DNA of 55,644 nucleotides. It comes from Acidimicrobiia bacterium (lineage in GTDB: Bacteria; Actinomycetota; Acidimicrobiia; Acidimicrobiales; AC-14). Position numbers and translations under genes: made by a program. Position 1 is the first letter of the stretch. The number at the start of each line of letters is the position of its first letter. Location of the stretch: the NCBI GenBank assembly GCA_023265025.1, contig JAHFUP010000030.1, positions 1 through 55,644 of the forward strand, read 5' to 3'. Below, one piece after another: positions 18,071-26,735 of the stretch. Below the pieces are notes generated by a model. The model worked only from the letters and a program-made list of their open reading frames with translations. It did not search any database and was not told where the DNA came from.

Positions 18071-18483
18071 AAGAGCTGGAGCAGCGCCGGAGCTTCCCCT
18101 CCACGCCGGCCAGCGCGGCCCAGGCCCGGCGGTTCGTCGAGGCCGTCCTGCGCACGGCGCACCTCGACCACCTGTCCTACGTGGCCACCATGCTGGTGAG
18201 CGAACTGGTGGCCAACGCCGTCCTCCACACCGGCACGCCCTTGGTCGTGGTGGTGAGCCCGGACGGTGATCACCTGCGGGTCGAGGTCCACGACGGCAGC
18301 GCCCAGCTGCCGGTGCGCAAGCACTACTCCATCATGTCCGGCACCGGTCGGGGCCTGCTGCTGGTGGAGCGGATGGCCACCGACTGGGGCTCCACCCCCA
18401 CCGCCGACGGCAAGGTGGTCTGGTTCGAGCTCGACGGCAGCTCGGCGCCGGCGATCGACGTCCTCGGCGTCGACGCCGTCTGA
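18067..18483 (+). CDS. RsbW-like ATP-binding regulator (HATPase_c_2)
   Basis: A 138-residue GHKL ATPase of the anti-sigma-factor kinase type. The N box SELVANAVLHTG (about 43-54), G1 box VEVHDGSAQLP and G2 box GTGRGLLLVERMA are intact, so it should bind ATP and may phosphorylate a STAS-domain antagonist on serine. It overlaps the stop of the SpoIIE phosphatase (ATGA), which suggests that the two act on the same antagonist in opposite directions. The target sigma factor is unknown. Confidence 0.88.
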   Translation: MKELEQRRSFPSTPASAAQARRFVEAVLRTAHLDHLSYVATMLVSELVANAVLHTGTPLVVVVSPDGDHLRVEVHDGSAQLPVRKHYSIMSGTGRGLLLVERMATDWGSTPTADGKVVWFELDGSSAPAIDVLGVDAV

Positions 18484-18568
18484 CGCCGGCGACGCGCAGT
18501 AGGGGGTTTCGGAGCGGCGGGGAGGCGGAAGAGACGTGGGAGGTCGTCGACGCGAAGGAGGCGCCTGC

Positions 18569-18607
18569 GTGCCCATCGTGTCAGTGATCCGGTCGTCCCC
18601 CTCATGA
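18569..18607 (+). CDS. possible 12-codon leader peptide before the second RsbW-like gene
   Basis: An excellent AAGGAGG ribosome-binding site (18554-18560) lies eight bases before GTG 18569, which opens a 12-codon frame (V-P-I-V-S-V-I-R-S-S-P-S). Its TGA overlaps an ATG (18604). The strength of the site with no long frame behind it suggests a translated leader that couples to the downstream gene. Confidence 0.35.
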   Translation: MPIVSVIRSSPS

Positions 18608-18618
18608 GAGGACCATCC

Positions 18619-19056
18619 GTGAGGATCTCGCTCATGCTCTGCCTGCCCCGGGACTCGTCCACGCTCTCGGTCGTCCGTCACATCGCCGCCGCCGCTCTCG
18701 AGGAGCTCGGCGTGGAGACCGGGACCATCGAGGACGTCACCCTGGCCCTGACCGAGGCGGCGGCCAACGTGGTGAAGCATTCGGACGCCGACGACCAGTA
18801 CGAGGTCCACGTCGTGATCGAGGACAGCACCTGCGCGATCCGGGTGGTCGACGCCGGCCGCGGCTTCGACTCCGACTCCCTCGCGGTGTCGATGGCCGGC
18901 CCATCGGCGGAGCAGGGACGCGGGATGGCCCTCATGGCCGCGCTGGTCGACTCGGTGCGCTTCGAGTCCCGCCCCGAGGCGGGGACGATCGTCCACCTGG
19001 TGAAGGACCTCGCGCTGCGCCCCGACGGCCCGCTGGAGCGCCTGGTCGGAAGTTAG
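18619..19056 (+). CDS. RsbW-like anti-sigma regulatory ATPase
   Basis: A 145-residue GHKL ATPase. The N box LALTEAAANVVKHS, G1 box RVVDAGRGFD and G2 box QGRGMALMAALVD are intact. The family start (R-x-S-L-x-L-x-L-P-R-D) follows GTG 18619, which has AGAGGA six bases upstream; ATG 18604, coupled to a leader frame, would add five residues. It is similar to the ATPase at 18067 only in fold, so the two may serve different sigma factors. It forms a local module with the two SpoIIE phosphatases. Confidence 0.87.
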   Translation: MRISLMLCLPRDSSTLSVVRHIAAAALEELGVETGTIEDVTLALTEAAANVVKHSDADDQYEVHVVIEDSTCAIRVVDAGRGFDSDSLAVSMAGPSAEQGRGMALMAALVDSVRFESRPEAGTIVHLVKDLALRPDGPLERLVGS

Positions 19057-19350
19057 CGCCCCGCCGCTCGTGCGCTGACCACAAACGTTCGCGCCGTTCT
19101 CGGGGGGTTGGTCCGTGGCTGCCGTCGCCGCCGAAGGCGGCCCGACCGGCTGCGGACAGGAGGAAGGCACAGGGCGGAGGCGGCGCGAGCTCCGCTCGCC
19201 CTCCGGAGCTATCAAGGTGCTCCGGGCGGCCGGCGAAGCCGGTCGCCCTCCGCCGTTCTTGTCTGCCGGCAGCCGGGGAGGCCGCCTGCGGCGGCGTCGG
19301 CCACCGGCGAAACTTGCCTCGTTCGCGCGAGTGTCGTCCCTCTAGCCGGG
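19057..19350. repeat. 294-base convergent intergenic region with several GC hairpins
   Basis: No gene is convincing here. It contains a run of short perfect hairpins: GCCGCCGAAGGCGGC (19127-19141), GCGAGCTCCGCTCGC (about 19187-19201), a GGCCGGCGAAGCCGGT unit (about 19230-19245) and CTAGCCGGGCTAG (19342-19354). The first also occurs, inverted, between urtC and urtB. These may be REP-like elements and/or terminators for the two converging genes. Confidence 0.5.
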
Positions 19351-20526
19351 CTAGCGCCCGGGCTTCCATTCCAGGAAGACCAGGGTGGCGTCGTCCTCCA
19401 GCTCGGCGCCGCGGTGCTCACGCAGACGCCGGACCAGCCGCCGCAGGACCTCGGCGACCGGCACGCTGCTGCCCAGGTACTCCTCGGCGTCGTCGATCAG
19501 GCGCTCGACACCGAACTCCCGGCCACCCTGCGGCCGGGCCTCGACCACGCCGTCCGAGTAGAACAGGATGCGGTCGCCCGGCTGGAGGTGGACCTCCCCG
19601 ATCTGGGTGATCTCGATGCCCAGGCCGAGGGGCAAGCAGGGCTCGGCCTTCATCTCGCCGACGACCTTGGCCCCCCGCATCAAGAGCGGCGGCGGATGGC
19701 CGGCGTTCACCCAGCGGAAGACACCGGTGCCCACGTCGAGATGGCAGATGTGGCCGGTGACGAAGCCTTCGCCGAGGTGTTCGATGAGGGCGTCGTCGAC
19801 CTGCTCGGCGATGACGTTCAGCTCCAGGCCCCGGCGCCGGCCGTGCCGGAACGCCCCGAGGGCAAGGGCGCTGGCCAGCGTGGAGTGCACGCCGTGGCCC
19901 ATAGCGTCGAGGATGGCGAAGGAGAACTGCTCGCCGTCGAGGGAGTAGTCGAAGGCGTCACCGGCCACGAAGTAGGCGGGCTCCAGAATGCCGGCGATGG
20001 CCAGTTCGGGCGAGGAGAACGCCAGCGGAGGCATCAGCATGTCCCACTGCATCTCAGCGGCCAGGTTCATGGGCCGGCGCCGGCGGCGGAGCTCGACGAG
20101 GTCGGTGTAGCGACTGGAGGTGTGGACGAGGTGGCCGGCGAGCAGTCCGAGGTCGTCGCAGAGCGCCAGGAGCTCCTCGTTGACCTTGTCGAAGCCGAAC
20201 TCCAGCACGCCGATCCGGTCGGCCCGCTCCCGCACCGGCACCCACACCCGCCATGCCCCGTCGATCTCGGCGGTCACGACCTGCTGGAGCTGGAACGCCC
20301 GGCCGGCAAGCGTGCCCTCGATGTTGACGCCCTTGGGCTCCTCGACGAGCAGGTCGACGGCGATGCCGACCGGCTGCAGGATGGTCTGCTCGTAGTCGAC
20401 GACGTAGAGCACCAGATGGTGGCCGCCGGCCTCCTGCAGGGCGGCGGCGATGTCGGCGGACAAGAGGTCCGGGGCGGTGAGCGTCGCGCGCCGGAGGAGA
20501 TCACCCACGATCTCCCGGCTGCGCAC
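19351..20526 (-). CDS. GAF-like/SpoIIE-type serine phosphatase
   Basis: A 391-residue protein with an N-terminal GAF-like sensor (about 15-145; LVLYVVDYEQTILQP and VWVPVRERADRIGVLEFG) and a PP2C/SpoIIE phosphatase domain (about 160-388) containing AGDAFDYS, ILDAMGHGV, VNAGHPPPLL, FYSDGVVEAR and DDATLVFL. The metal-binding aspartates are present. It converges with the RsbW-like gene and probably acts on an anti-sigma antagonist. The start is GTG 20526, preceded by a -10 element (TAAGCT) six bases away and no ribosome-binding site, so the mRNA is probably leaderless. Confidence 0.88.
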   Translation of the reverse strand: MRSREIVGDLLRRATLTAPDLLSADIAAALQEAGGHHLVLYVVDYEQTILQPVGIAVDLLVEEPKGVNIEGTLAGRAFQLQQVVTAEIDGAWRVWVPVRERADRIGVLEFGFDKVNEELLALCDDLGLLAGHLVHTSSRYTDLVELRRRRRPMNLAAEMQWDMLMPPLAFSSPELAIAGILEPAYFVAGDAFDYSLDGEQFSFAILDAMGHGVHSTLASALALGAFRHGRRRGLELNVIAEQVDDALIEHLGEGFVTGHICHLDVGTGVFRWVNAGHPPPLLMRGAKVVGEMKAEPCLPLGLGIEITQIGEVHLQPGDRILFYSDGVVEARPQGGREFGVERLIDDAEEYLGSSVPVAEVLRRLVRRLREHRGAELEDDATLVFLEWKPGR

Positions 20527-20538
20527 ACGGCCAGCTTA
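20527..20538 (-). promoter_or_regulatory. leaderless promoter of the GAF/SpoIIE phosphatase
   Basis: TAAGCT (20538 to 20533) sits six bases before GTG 20526 on the minus strand, matching the TANNNT-N6/7-GTG pattern seen repeatedly in this window. Confidence 0.45.
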
Positions 20539-21393
20539 CGGACCGCCCGGCCCGGGCGGCGACCCGGGACTACAGGCCGCGCCGGCGACCGCGGTAGGCG
20601 AAGCCACCACCGCCGAAGAGGAGGAGCAGCACGATGAGGATGAGGATGAGTTCCATGCCCGGTTCGTGCCCGGCGCGTCGGGAAAGCAAACCCTCAAGCC
20701 GTCGTCCAGCAGCCGGCGGAGGGCGGGTGCGTCGCCGGCGAGGGCGACGACCTGCACGCCGGCGCCGGCCAGCGGGAGCACGGCGGCGGTCGGGCCGAGG
20801 ACGGCCGGCATGGCTGCTCTGAGGCCGGGACCGACGAGCAGGACGGAGCCGGCGGCCTGGGCGCCGCCGGTCACGACCGGGCCGGCGGCGGCCGGGTGGT
20901 CGGGGCCGACGGCGAGCTCATGGCGCACGAGCGGCGCGCCGTCGAGGTCCACCGTCGTGCGGGTGACGACCGAACCGGACGCCTCCCGGTGGCGGCCCAG
21001 GACCAGCTCCTCGCGCCACACCAGGGTGGCGCCGGCGTCCAGGGTGAGCGCCGCCTCCATGCGGTGGTCGCAGCCCCGGACCGCGACGAGTGGCTCGGGC
21101 AACCACCGCAACTCGCCGCCGGCGCCGATGTCGGCCCGCACGGTGATCCGTGACGGCCCACGCCCCGGCTGGGCCAGCGATGCCGCCGCGGTGCGCAACG
21201 TGAGCGAGGCGCCGGCGGCGACCTCGATCTCGAGGGTGACGTCGTCGCCGCCGAGCGGGCCGCCGGCGCCGCCCACGAGGTAGAGGGCGCCGGCGGTCTC
21301 GCGCAGGATCAGCGGCGCCTCCGATCGGAGGGCGGTGAGGCGGGTGCCCCCGTACCCGTCGGCCTCGGCGACGACCCGGGCGCGCGCCCTCAC
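20536..21393 (-). CDS. ureD: urease accessory protein UreD
   Basis: A 285-residue UreD (UreH) protein, the scaffold that binds apo-urease and with UreF and UreG delivers nickel and CO2. The segments [44 protein letters not shown] and [18 protein letters not shown] fit the family's beta-rich fold. GTG 21393 overlaps the ureG stop (GTGA). The conserved part ends near residue 240; the last ~45 residues are a Ser-rich low-complexity tail (WNSSSSSS) that overlaps the 28-residue microprotein in another frame. This could be read-through sequence added after loss of the original stop. No ureE follows, as in many actinobacterial urease operons. Confidence 0.88.
   Translation of the reverse strand: MRARARVVAEADGYGGTRLTALRSEAPLILRETAGALYLVGGAGGPLGGDDVTLEIEVAAGASLTLRTAAASLAQPGRGPSRITVRADIGAGGELRWLPEPLVAVRGCDHRMEAALTLDAGATLVWREELVLGRHREASGSVVTRTTVDLDGAPLVRHELAVGPDHPAAAGPVVTGGAQAAGSVLLVGPGLRAAMPAVLGPTAAVLPLAGAGVQVVALAGDAPALRRLLDDGLRVCFPDAPGTNRAWNSSSSSSCCSSSSAVVASPTAVAGAACSPGSPPGPGGP
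20543..20559 (-). terminator. GC hairpin after the urease operon
   Basis: CCGCCCG-GCC-CGGGCGG forms a perfect 7-bp stem just beyond the microprotein and ureD ends, upstream of the phosphatase promoter. No T tract follows, so its efficiency is uncertain. Confidence 0.4.
20570..20656 (-). CDS. 28-residue hydrophobic microprotein
   Basis: A 28-codon frame from ATG 20656 to TAG 20570: a hydrophobic helix of alternating Leu and Ile (residues 2-13, [12 protein letters not shown]), then [13 protein letters not shown]. Very similar short peptides (Leu/Ile helix, Phe-Gly-Gly-Gly-Gly, then Tyr/Arg) occur in many bacteria and are usually missed by gene finders; they are predicted single-pass membrane peptides of unknown function. 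It lies in a different frame inside the 3' end of the ureD reading frame, with only a weak ribosome-binding site. The near-perfect pattern makes chance unlikely. Confidence 0.65.
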   Translation of the reverse strand: MELILILIVLLLLFGGGGFAYRGRRRGL

Positions 21394-22007
21394 CCGGCGG
21401 CGAGCTGCGCCCGCACCCAGCCGGCCACGCCGGCGGCCGCCGGGTCCTCGACCAGGGAGCACAGGATCACCGGCCGCTCCCCGCGCTTCGCTGCGGCGTC
21501 GCCGGCCATCACCCCGAGGTCGGCACCGACCATGGGCGCCAGGTCGGTCTTGTTGATGACCAGCAGATCGGCGTTGGTGACGCCCGGACCGCCCTTGCGG
21601 GGAACCTTGTCGCCGCCGGCCACGTCGAGCACGAAGACCTGGTGGTCGACCAGGCCGTAGCTGAAGGTGGCGGTGAGGTTGTCGCCCCCGCTCTCGACAA
21701 GGACGACGTCCAGCGGGCGCCAGCGGTCCTCCAGGGCCTCGACGGCGGCGAGATTGGCCGAGATGTCGTCGCGGATGGCCGTGTGGGGACAGCAGCCGGT
21801 CTGGACCGCGGTGATGCGCTCGGGGTCGAGCACGCCGGCCCGCTTGAGGAACTCGGCGTCTTCGTCGGTGTAGATGTCGTTGGTGACGACGGCCAGCTCG
21901 AGCTCGGCACCGAGGGCGCGGCACAGGGCGGCGACGAGGGCGGTCTTGCCGCTGCCCACCGGCCCGCCGATGCCGATTCGTACCGGTCGCTCACGATCAG
22001 GAAGCAA
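21390..22007 (-). CDS. ureG: urease accessory GTPase UreG
   Basis: A 205-residue GTPase that supplies energy and nickel for urease activation. The P loop [24 protein letters not shown], the nickel/zinc-binding Cys-Pro-His in [19 protein letters not shown] and the NKTD base-recognition motif are all present. The only possible start close to the family position is TTG 22007, and it has a near-perfect GGAGGTG ribosome-binding site seven bases upstream. It overlaps ureF by 11 bases and ureD by four. Confidence 0.93.
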   Translation of the reverse strand: MLPDRERPVRIGIGGPVGSGKTALVAALCRALGAELELAVVTNDIYTDEDAEFLKRAGVLDPERITAVQTGCCPHTAIRDDISANLAAVEALEDRWRPLDVVLVESGGDNLTATFSYGLVDHQVFVLDVAGGDKVPRKGGPGVTNADLLVINKTDLAPMVGADLGVMAGDAAAKRGERPVILCSLVEDPAAAGVAGWVRAQLAAG

Positions 22008-22635
22008 AGAGACGCACCTCCGAGACGGCGTGCTGCTCCGCGCCGATGTCGAGGAGCGGCGCCGAGCAGGCCGGGAGCAGATCGAGCGGGTGATGCGCGC
22101 CGGCAGCCGCCTCGCGGGCGATCTCCTCCGCCTCGGCGAGGAGGGCGGCGACAACACCCCAGGCGCGGAACGGGTCGAGGCCCAGCAGGCGGACGGCGGC
22201 GCTGGCCGGCCCGGAGATGGCGTCGTAGGCCGCCCAGCGGGCGGCGTCGACCGGGCCGAGACCCGGCGTGGCCGCACACACGACGCCCATGGCGACGGCG
22301 TGGTGCAGCTCGTCGGGCAGATCGCCGGCGTCGAGGACCGCCCGTGCCGTGCGCAGGAGCTGGCGGCCCTGGGTCCGCGAGGCCGCCCGCAGGGCCGGCG
22401 ACGGGATGCGGGCCGCCGCTTCGGCGTCGAGGCGGACCAGGTCGTGGGCCCCGCACGCGGCGGCCGCGGCCAGCGCGGCGGCCACCCGGCCGGCGGTCGT
22501 GAGCCGGCCGGCGAGGAACACACCGAGCGTGTCGACGCCCGTCACCCGTCCGGCCATGACCGCGGCCTCGATCCCGCCGGAGTGGGCGTGGCCGCCGGCG
22601 GGGAACCGGCCGTCGGTGAGGAGGAGCAGGTTCAA
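21997..22635 (-). CDS. ureF: urease accessory protein UreF
   Basis: A 212-residue all-helical protein bridging UreD and UreG in the urease activation complex. Family features are [23 protein letters not shown] at the N terminus (residues 3-25), a [16 protein letters not shown]-like segment and the end region [17 protein letters not shown]. The start is TTG 22635, overlapping the ureC stop as TTGA; there is no in-frame ATG or GTG nearby. This and ureG give two successive TTG starts, which may tune accessory-protein dosage. Confidence 0.88.
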   Translation of the reverse strand: MNLLLLTDGRFPAGGHAHSGGIEAAVMAGRVTGVDTLGVFLAGRLTTAGRVAAALAAAAACGAHDLVRLDAEAAARIPSPALRAASRTQGRQLLRTARAVLDAGDLPDELHHAVAMGVVCAATPGLGPVDAARWAAYDAISGPASAAVRLLGLDPFRAWGVVAALLAEAEEIAREAAAGAHHPLDLLPACSAPLLDIGAEQHAVSEVRLFAS

Positions 22636-24341
22636 AACAGAAAGTACCGCTGGGCCATCGGCAGCTCGGTGGCCGGATCCGGCTCGACCACCTCGCCGTC
22701 GATGCGGACCGTGAACGTGTCGGGCTCGACGGTGATCAGTGGCAGGGCGTCGTTCCCCGGCATGTCGGCCTTGGTGCGCCGGCGGACATCCGCGACGGCG
22801 ACGAGGCGGCGGCGGATCGCCAGGCGGTCGACCAGCCCGTCGTCGATCGCGGCCGGCGCCACGAACGTCACACTGGTCGCCGCCGCGGCGAGGGGCGACG
22901 CGCCGAACATCCGCCGGGGCAGGACGGGCTGCGGCGTCGGGATGGAGGCGTTGGCGTCGCCCATGGCCGCCCACGCGATCATCCCGCCCTTCAGCACCGC
23001 ATGCGGTCGGACACCGAAGAACGCCGGCTCCCACAGCACGAGGTCGGCCAGCTTGCCCGGCTCGACCGAGCCGATCTCGGCGTCGAGGCCGTGGGCCACC
23101 GCCGGGCAGATCGTGTACTTGGCGACGTAGCGCCGGGCGCGGAGGTTGTCGTTGGTGGACGGGTCGCCGGCGAGCGACCCCCGCCGGCGCTTCATCACGT
23201 GGGCGGTCTGCCACGTGCGCAGCACCACCTCTCCGACCCGGCCCATGGCCTGGGAGTCGGAGCCGATCATGGAGATAGCGCCGAGGTCGTGGAGCACGTC
23301 CTCGGCGGCGATCGTCGACGGCCGGATGCGGCTCTCGGCGAAGGCCAGGTCTTCGGGCACCGCCGGGTTGAGGTGGTGGCAGACCATCAGCATGTCGAGG
23401 TGCTCGTCGATGGTGTTGACCGTGTGGGGCCGGGTGGGGTTGGTCGACGAGGGCAGCACGTTGGCGTGACCGGCGACGGTGATGATGTCGGGCGCGTGGC
23501 CGCCGCCGGCGCCCTCGGTGTGGTAGGCGTGGATGCCCCGGCCGGCGATGGCCGCCAGGGTGTCGGCCACGTAGCCGGCCTCGTTCAGGGTGTCGCTGTG
23601 CAGGGCAACCTGCACACCGGCCTCCTCCGCGACCCGCAGGCAGGCGTCGATCGCCGCCGGCGTCGAACCCCAGTCCTCGTGCAGCTTGAACCCGGAGGCG
23701 CCGGCCCGGAGCTGCTCCCACATGGACTCCGCCGACGTCGTGTTGCCCTTGCCGAGAAGCACGACGTTGATCGGCCACGGATCGAGCGCTTCCAGCATGC
23801 GGGCGAGGTGCCAGGCGCCGGGCGTGACCGTGGTGGCCTTCGAGCCCTCCGCGGGCCCGGTGCCGCCGCCGATGACCGTCGTGATGCCGGCGCCGAGCGC
23901 TTCCTCCAGGATCTGCGGGCAGATGAGGTGGACGTGGCAGTCGAGGGCGCCGGCGGTCAGGATGCGGCCGTTCCCGGAGATGATCTCCGTCGACGGACCG
24001 ATGACCAGGGCCGGGTCGACGCCGTCCATGGTGTCGGGGTTGCCGGCCTTCCCGAGCGCGACGATCCGCCCGTCCCGGATCCCGACGTCGGCCTTGATCA
24101 CGCCCCAGTGGTCGAGCACGACGGCACCGGTGATCACCGTGTCGGCCGCACCCTCGGCCCGGGTGGTCCGGGCCTGGCCCATCGACTCCCGGATGACCTT
24201 GCCTCCGCCGAACACCGCCTCGTCGCCGCCGGCGCTGCGGTCCTCGGTGATCTCGATGAGCAGGTCGGTGTCGGCCAGCCGGATGCGGTCGCCGGCGGTC
24301 GGCCCGTAGAGGAGCGCGTACCGGGCGCGACTCAAGTCCAT
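22632..24341 (-). CDS. ureC: urease alpha subunit (catalytic)
   Basis: A 569-residue catalytic subunit hydrolysing urea to ammonia and carbamate at a dinickel site. The ligands are intact: H136 and H138 (CHVHLI), carbamylated K219 (GFKLHEDWG), H248 (LHSDTLNE), H274 ([13 protein letters not shown]), and D362 ([11 protein letters not shown]). The mobile flap has C321 and H322 (MVCHHL). These positions are those of Klebsiella urease plus two. ATG 24341 overlaps the ureB stop by one base (TAATG). The length is standard, so the enzyme should be active once nickel is inserted. Confidence 0.97.
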   Translation of the reverse strand: MDLSRARYALLYGPTAGDRIRLADTDLLIEITEDRSAGGDEAVFGGGKVIRESMGQARTTRAEGAADTVITGAVVLDHWGVIKADVGIRDGRIVALGKAGNPDTMDGVDPALVIGPSTEIISGNGRILTAGALDCHVHLICPQILEEALGAGITTVIGGGTGPAEGSKATTVTPGAWHLARMLEALDPWPINVVLLGKGNTTSAESMWEQLRAGASGFKLHEDWGSTPAAIDACLRVAEEAGVQVALHSDTLNEAGYVADTLAAIAGRGIHAYHTEGAGGGHAPDIITVAGHANVLPSSTNPTRPHTVNTIDEHLDMLMVCHHLNPAVPEDLAFAESRIRPSTIAAEDVLHDLGAISMIGSDSQAMGRVGEVVLRTWQTAHVMKRRRGSLAGDPSTNDNLRARRYVAKYTICPAVAHGLDAEIGSVEPGKLADLVLWEPAFFGVRPHAVLKGGMIAWAAMGDANASIPTPQPVLPRRMFGASPLAAAATSVTFVAPAAIDDGLVDRLAIRRRLVAVADVRRRTKADMPGNDALPLITVEPDTFTVRIDGEVVEPDPATELPMAQRYFLF

Positions 24342-24705
24342 TAGAGGGGCCCGCCGGCCTCACCCCGCAGCCCGGGGACGATGCGAGCGCCAGCCAGCGG
24401 CACCAGGTCGACCTCGCGCTCGATGCCCGGCTCGAACCGCACCGCGGTGCCGGCGGGCACCGCCAGACGTTGGCCCCACGCCGACCGGCGGTCGAACTCG
24501 AGGGCCGGGTTGGCCTCGGCGAAGTGGTAGTGCGACCCGACCTGCACCGGCCGGTCGCCGCCGTTCACGACGGTCAGGGTCGTGACCGGCCGGCCGGCGT
24601 TGATCGTGACCGGTCCGTCGCCGAGAATCACCTCCCCCGGCACCAACTGGTGACGATCGGACAGGCCAGAGCCTGTTCGATCGTCACCAGTTGCGGTGGG
24701 GGGCG

Positions 24706-24709
<4 letters not shown>
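24341..24709 (-). CDS. ureB: urease beta subunit
   Basis: The small structural subunit, here 122 residues if GTG 24709 (overlapping the ureA stop as GTGA) is used. The conserved core starts at [11 protein letters not shown] and includes [36 protein letters not shown] and [12 protein letters not shown]. The ~21 residues before LVPGE are unlike other UreB proteins and are encoded by a long inverted repeat. The ancestral start may be TTG 24646, giving M-V-P-G-E-V, the usual N terminus, or GTG 24643. These lack a ribosome-binding site, so I favour the coupled GTG, with moderate confidence about the start only. Confidence 0.93.
24644..24693. repeat. 23-bp inverted repeat at the ureA-ureB junction
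   Basis: The left arm (24644-24666) and right arm (24671-24693) match except at one base, around the 4-base loop CAGA. In plus-strand RNA the exception is a G-U wobble; in the urease mRNA it is an A-C mismatch. The arm ends exactly where the conserved UreB sequence begins. It may be an inserted palindromic element or an intercistronic RNA structure. Confidence 0.85.
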
Positions 24710-25008
<299 letters not shown>

Positions 25009-25021
25009 GGATTCGACCGTA
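25009..25021 (-). promoter_or_regulatory. leaderless promoter of the urease operon
   Basis: TACGGT (25021 to 25016) lies seven bases before the ureA GTG on the minus strand. No ribosome-binding site is present. The 79-base gap to the divergent lipoprotein gene shows no obvious nitrogen-regulator site. Confidence 0.45.
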
Positions 25022-25087
25022 GGGTCCGGTCGTTTCCGGCACGTTTCCAAGTGACGACACGCTGATTACATCAGGACGTCGGGCACA

Positions 25088-25966
25088 ATGGAGCCGATGG
25101 CAAATCGGCGGTGGCGGGCGGCGGTCGCCACGGTCATGCTTGCCTTCGCCGGATGTGGCGGCGGAGGCGGCGACTCGGCGGAGCCCGTCGACGACGTCGT
25201 CCGCCTCCAGCCGGGCGACCGGCCGGTCCGGTTCCGGCTCGACGGTGCGGTCTCGGAAGAGACGCAGCGCTTCACCGTCGAGACCCTGCAGTGGGCCCAC
25301 GCCGATCTCGGCGACAGCGGGCCGCTGACGCTGCACATCTACAGCGACGCCGAGCGGTTCATCACCGCCTACACCGCCGAGTTCGCCATCTCCATCGAGG
25401 ACGCCCGGCTCGAGCTTGCGGGGGGCCAGACCGCCTTCGCCGCCCCTGGCGGCCACATCTGGATCTACCTCGGCAATTACGAACAGGTGCCGGAGGAGGT
25501 CCGCCGCGAGGCGCTCTTCCACGAGTACAACCACACTCTGCAGGAGTGGCAGGCCGAGGTGCGGTTCCAGAGCCAGGACCGCGCCGAGCGTTCGTTCGTC
25601 CCCCGCTGGATGGTGGAAGGCTGCGCCGAGTACCTGGCGGTGAAGGCCGGCGCCCGGCGGGGATTCGTCGATGAGAAGCTGGAACGGATGTACGTCGTCG
25701 ACGAGGCGACGCAGAGCAGCGAGGTGCTGCAGGATCTCGAGACCGCCGGCCAGGCCGGCTTCATCGGCGGGACCGGCGCCGCCTACACGGTCGGGTGGCT
25801 TGGGTGCGAGCGCCTGACCACCGTCCGGGGCGAAGACGCCGTGGCCCATGCCTTCTGGCTCTCGATGGCAAAGCAGCGCGACTGGCAGAAGGCGTTCGCC
25901 GAAGCCTTCGGCGTGACGCCGGCCGCGTTCTACAAGGACTTCGAGACCTGGCGGGCGACGCTCTGA
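25088..25966 (+). CDS. zinc metallopeptidase-like lipoprotein (gluzincin type)
   Basis: A 292-residue protein with lipobox AFAGC (acylated C23) and a Gly-rich linker. The zinc site is H145-E146-Y147-N148-H149 (HExxH), with E177 in WMVEGCAEY as the likely third ligand, giving an MA-clan (gluzincin) metallopeptidase. An N-terminal ~110-residue alpha/beta part precedes it. The substrate is unknown; surface anchoring suggests cleavage of peptides or cell-wall proteins. It starts at ATG 25088 (or 25097). It is the only plus-strand gene between the urease and urea-transport operons, and a functional link is not evident. Confidence 0.82.
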   Translation: MEPMANRRWRAAVATVMLAFAGCGGGGGDSAEPVDDVVRLQPGDRPVRFRLDGAVSEETQRFTVETLQWAHADLGDSGPLTLHIYSDAERFITAYTAEFAISIEDARLELAGGQTAFAAPGGHIWIYLGNYEQVPEEVRREALFHEYNHTLQEWQAEVRFQSQDRAERSFVPRWMVEGCAEYLAVKAGARRGFVDEKLERMYVVDEATQSSEVLQDLETAGQAGFIGGTGAAYTVGWLGCERLTTVRGEDAVAHAFWLSMAKQRDWQKAFAEAFGVTPAAFYKDFETWRATL

Positions 25967-25970
25967 TCGA

Positions 25971-26009
25971 GTGTGCAATGTCGTACCGCAGCGGTACAAC
26001 ATTGCACAC
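25971..26009. terminator. 39-bp near-perfect palindrome between convergent genes
   Basis: GTGTGCAATGTCGTACCGC (25971-25989) and GCGGTACAACATTGCACAC (25991-26009) differ at one paired position and flank a single A. It lies between the convergent ends of the lipoprotein gene and urtE, so a bidirectional terminator is the simplest reading, although no T run follows. Confidence 0.6.
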
Positions 26010-26030
26010 GCGGCGGGGGGCCTGCCCGGC

Positions 26031-26735
26031 TCATACGGCCAGGAGCCGGCGCACCGAGGAGTCGTCGGCCAGCTCGGACGTTGCGCCGGAGGCGACCACC
26101 TCGCCGGCGTCGAGCACCACGTAGCTGTCGGCCAGGCGCAGCGCGAACTCCACGTACTGCTCGACCAGCAGAATCGACAGGCCCCGGCTGGCGTGCAGCT
26201 CAGCGATGGCGTCTTCGATCTCCAGGATGATCGACGGCTGGATGCCCTCGGTCGGCTCGTCGAGGACGAGCAGGCGGGGACGCGTCACGAGGGCCCGGGC
26301 CAGCGCCAGCTGCTGCGCCTGCCCGCCCGACAGGAAGCCCGCCCGCCGGCCGAGCAACGGCTTGAGCCGGGGGAACAGGTCGAGCGCCTCGTCGACCGCG
26401 GCCTTGGCCGAGGCGCCGGCGCCGCTCGACTCCACCACCACGCCCAGGTTCTCGGCCACCGTCAGCTGCGGGAACGTCGGGTGGCCCTGGGGGACGTACC
26501 CGATGCCGGCCTTGACCCGCTCGTGGGGGCGCATACCGGTGATGTCGCGGCCCTCCCACGTCACCCGCCCCTTCGAGGGCTTCAGCACGCCCATCACCGT
26601 GTTCAGCAGCGTGGTCTTGCCCACGCCGTTTCGGCCCATGACGCACACCAGGCCCCCGTCGGGCACTTCCATGGAGACGCCGAACAGCACCTGGGTGCGC
26701 CGGTAGGCAACGTCGAGGTTCTCGACGACGAGCAT
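26031..26735 (-). CDS. urtE: urea ABC transporter ATP-binding protein UrtE
   Basis: A 234-residue LivF-type ATPase. Walker [10 protein letters not shown], the LivF-like [14 protein letters not shown], signature [15 protein letters not shown], Walker [16 protein letters not shown] and H-loop region [11 protein letters not shown] are present. The phrase [15 protein letters not shown] and the G-H-P sequence after the Q loop are typical of UrtE. It overlaps urtD by one base (TGATG) and has a GGAGGTGGG ribosome-binding site. It completes urtABCDE. Confidence 0.92.
   Translation of the reverse strand: MLVVENLDVAYRRTQVLFGVSMEVPDGGLVCVMGRNGVGKTTLLNTVMGVLKPSKGRVTWEGRDITGMRPHERVKAGIGYVPQGHPTFPQLTVAENLGVVVESSGAGASAKAAVDEALDLFPRLKPLLGRRAGFLSGGQAQQLALARALVTRPRLLVLDEPTEGIQPSIILEIEDAIAELHASRGLSILLVEQYVEFALRLADSYVVLDAGEVVASGATSELADDSSVRRLLAV

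Noticed and set aside
25009-25021. CGGTCGAATCC-like stretch upstream of ureA as a tRNA T-arm
   Set aside because: No cloverleaf arms surround it; the bases are better explained by the ureA promoter.
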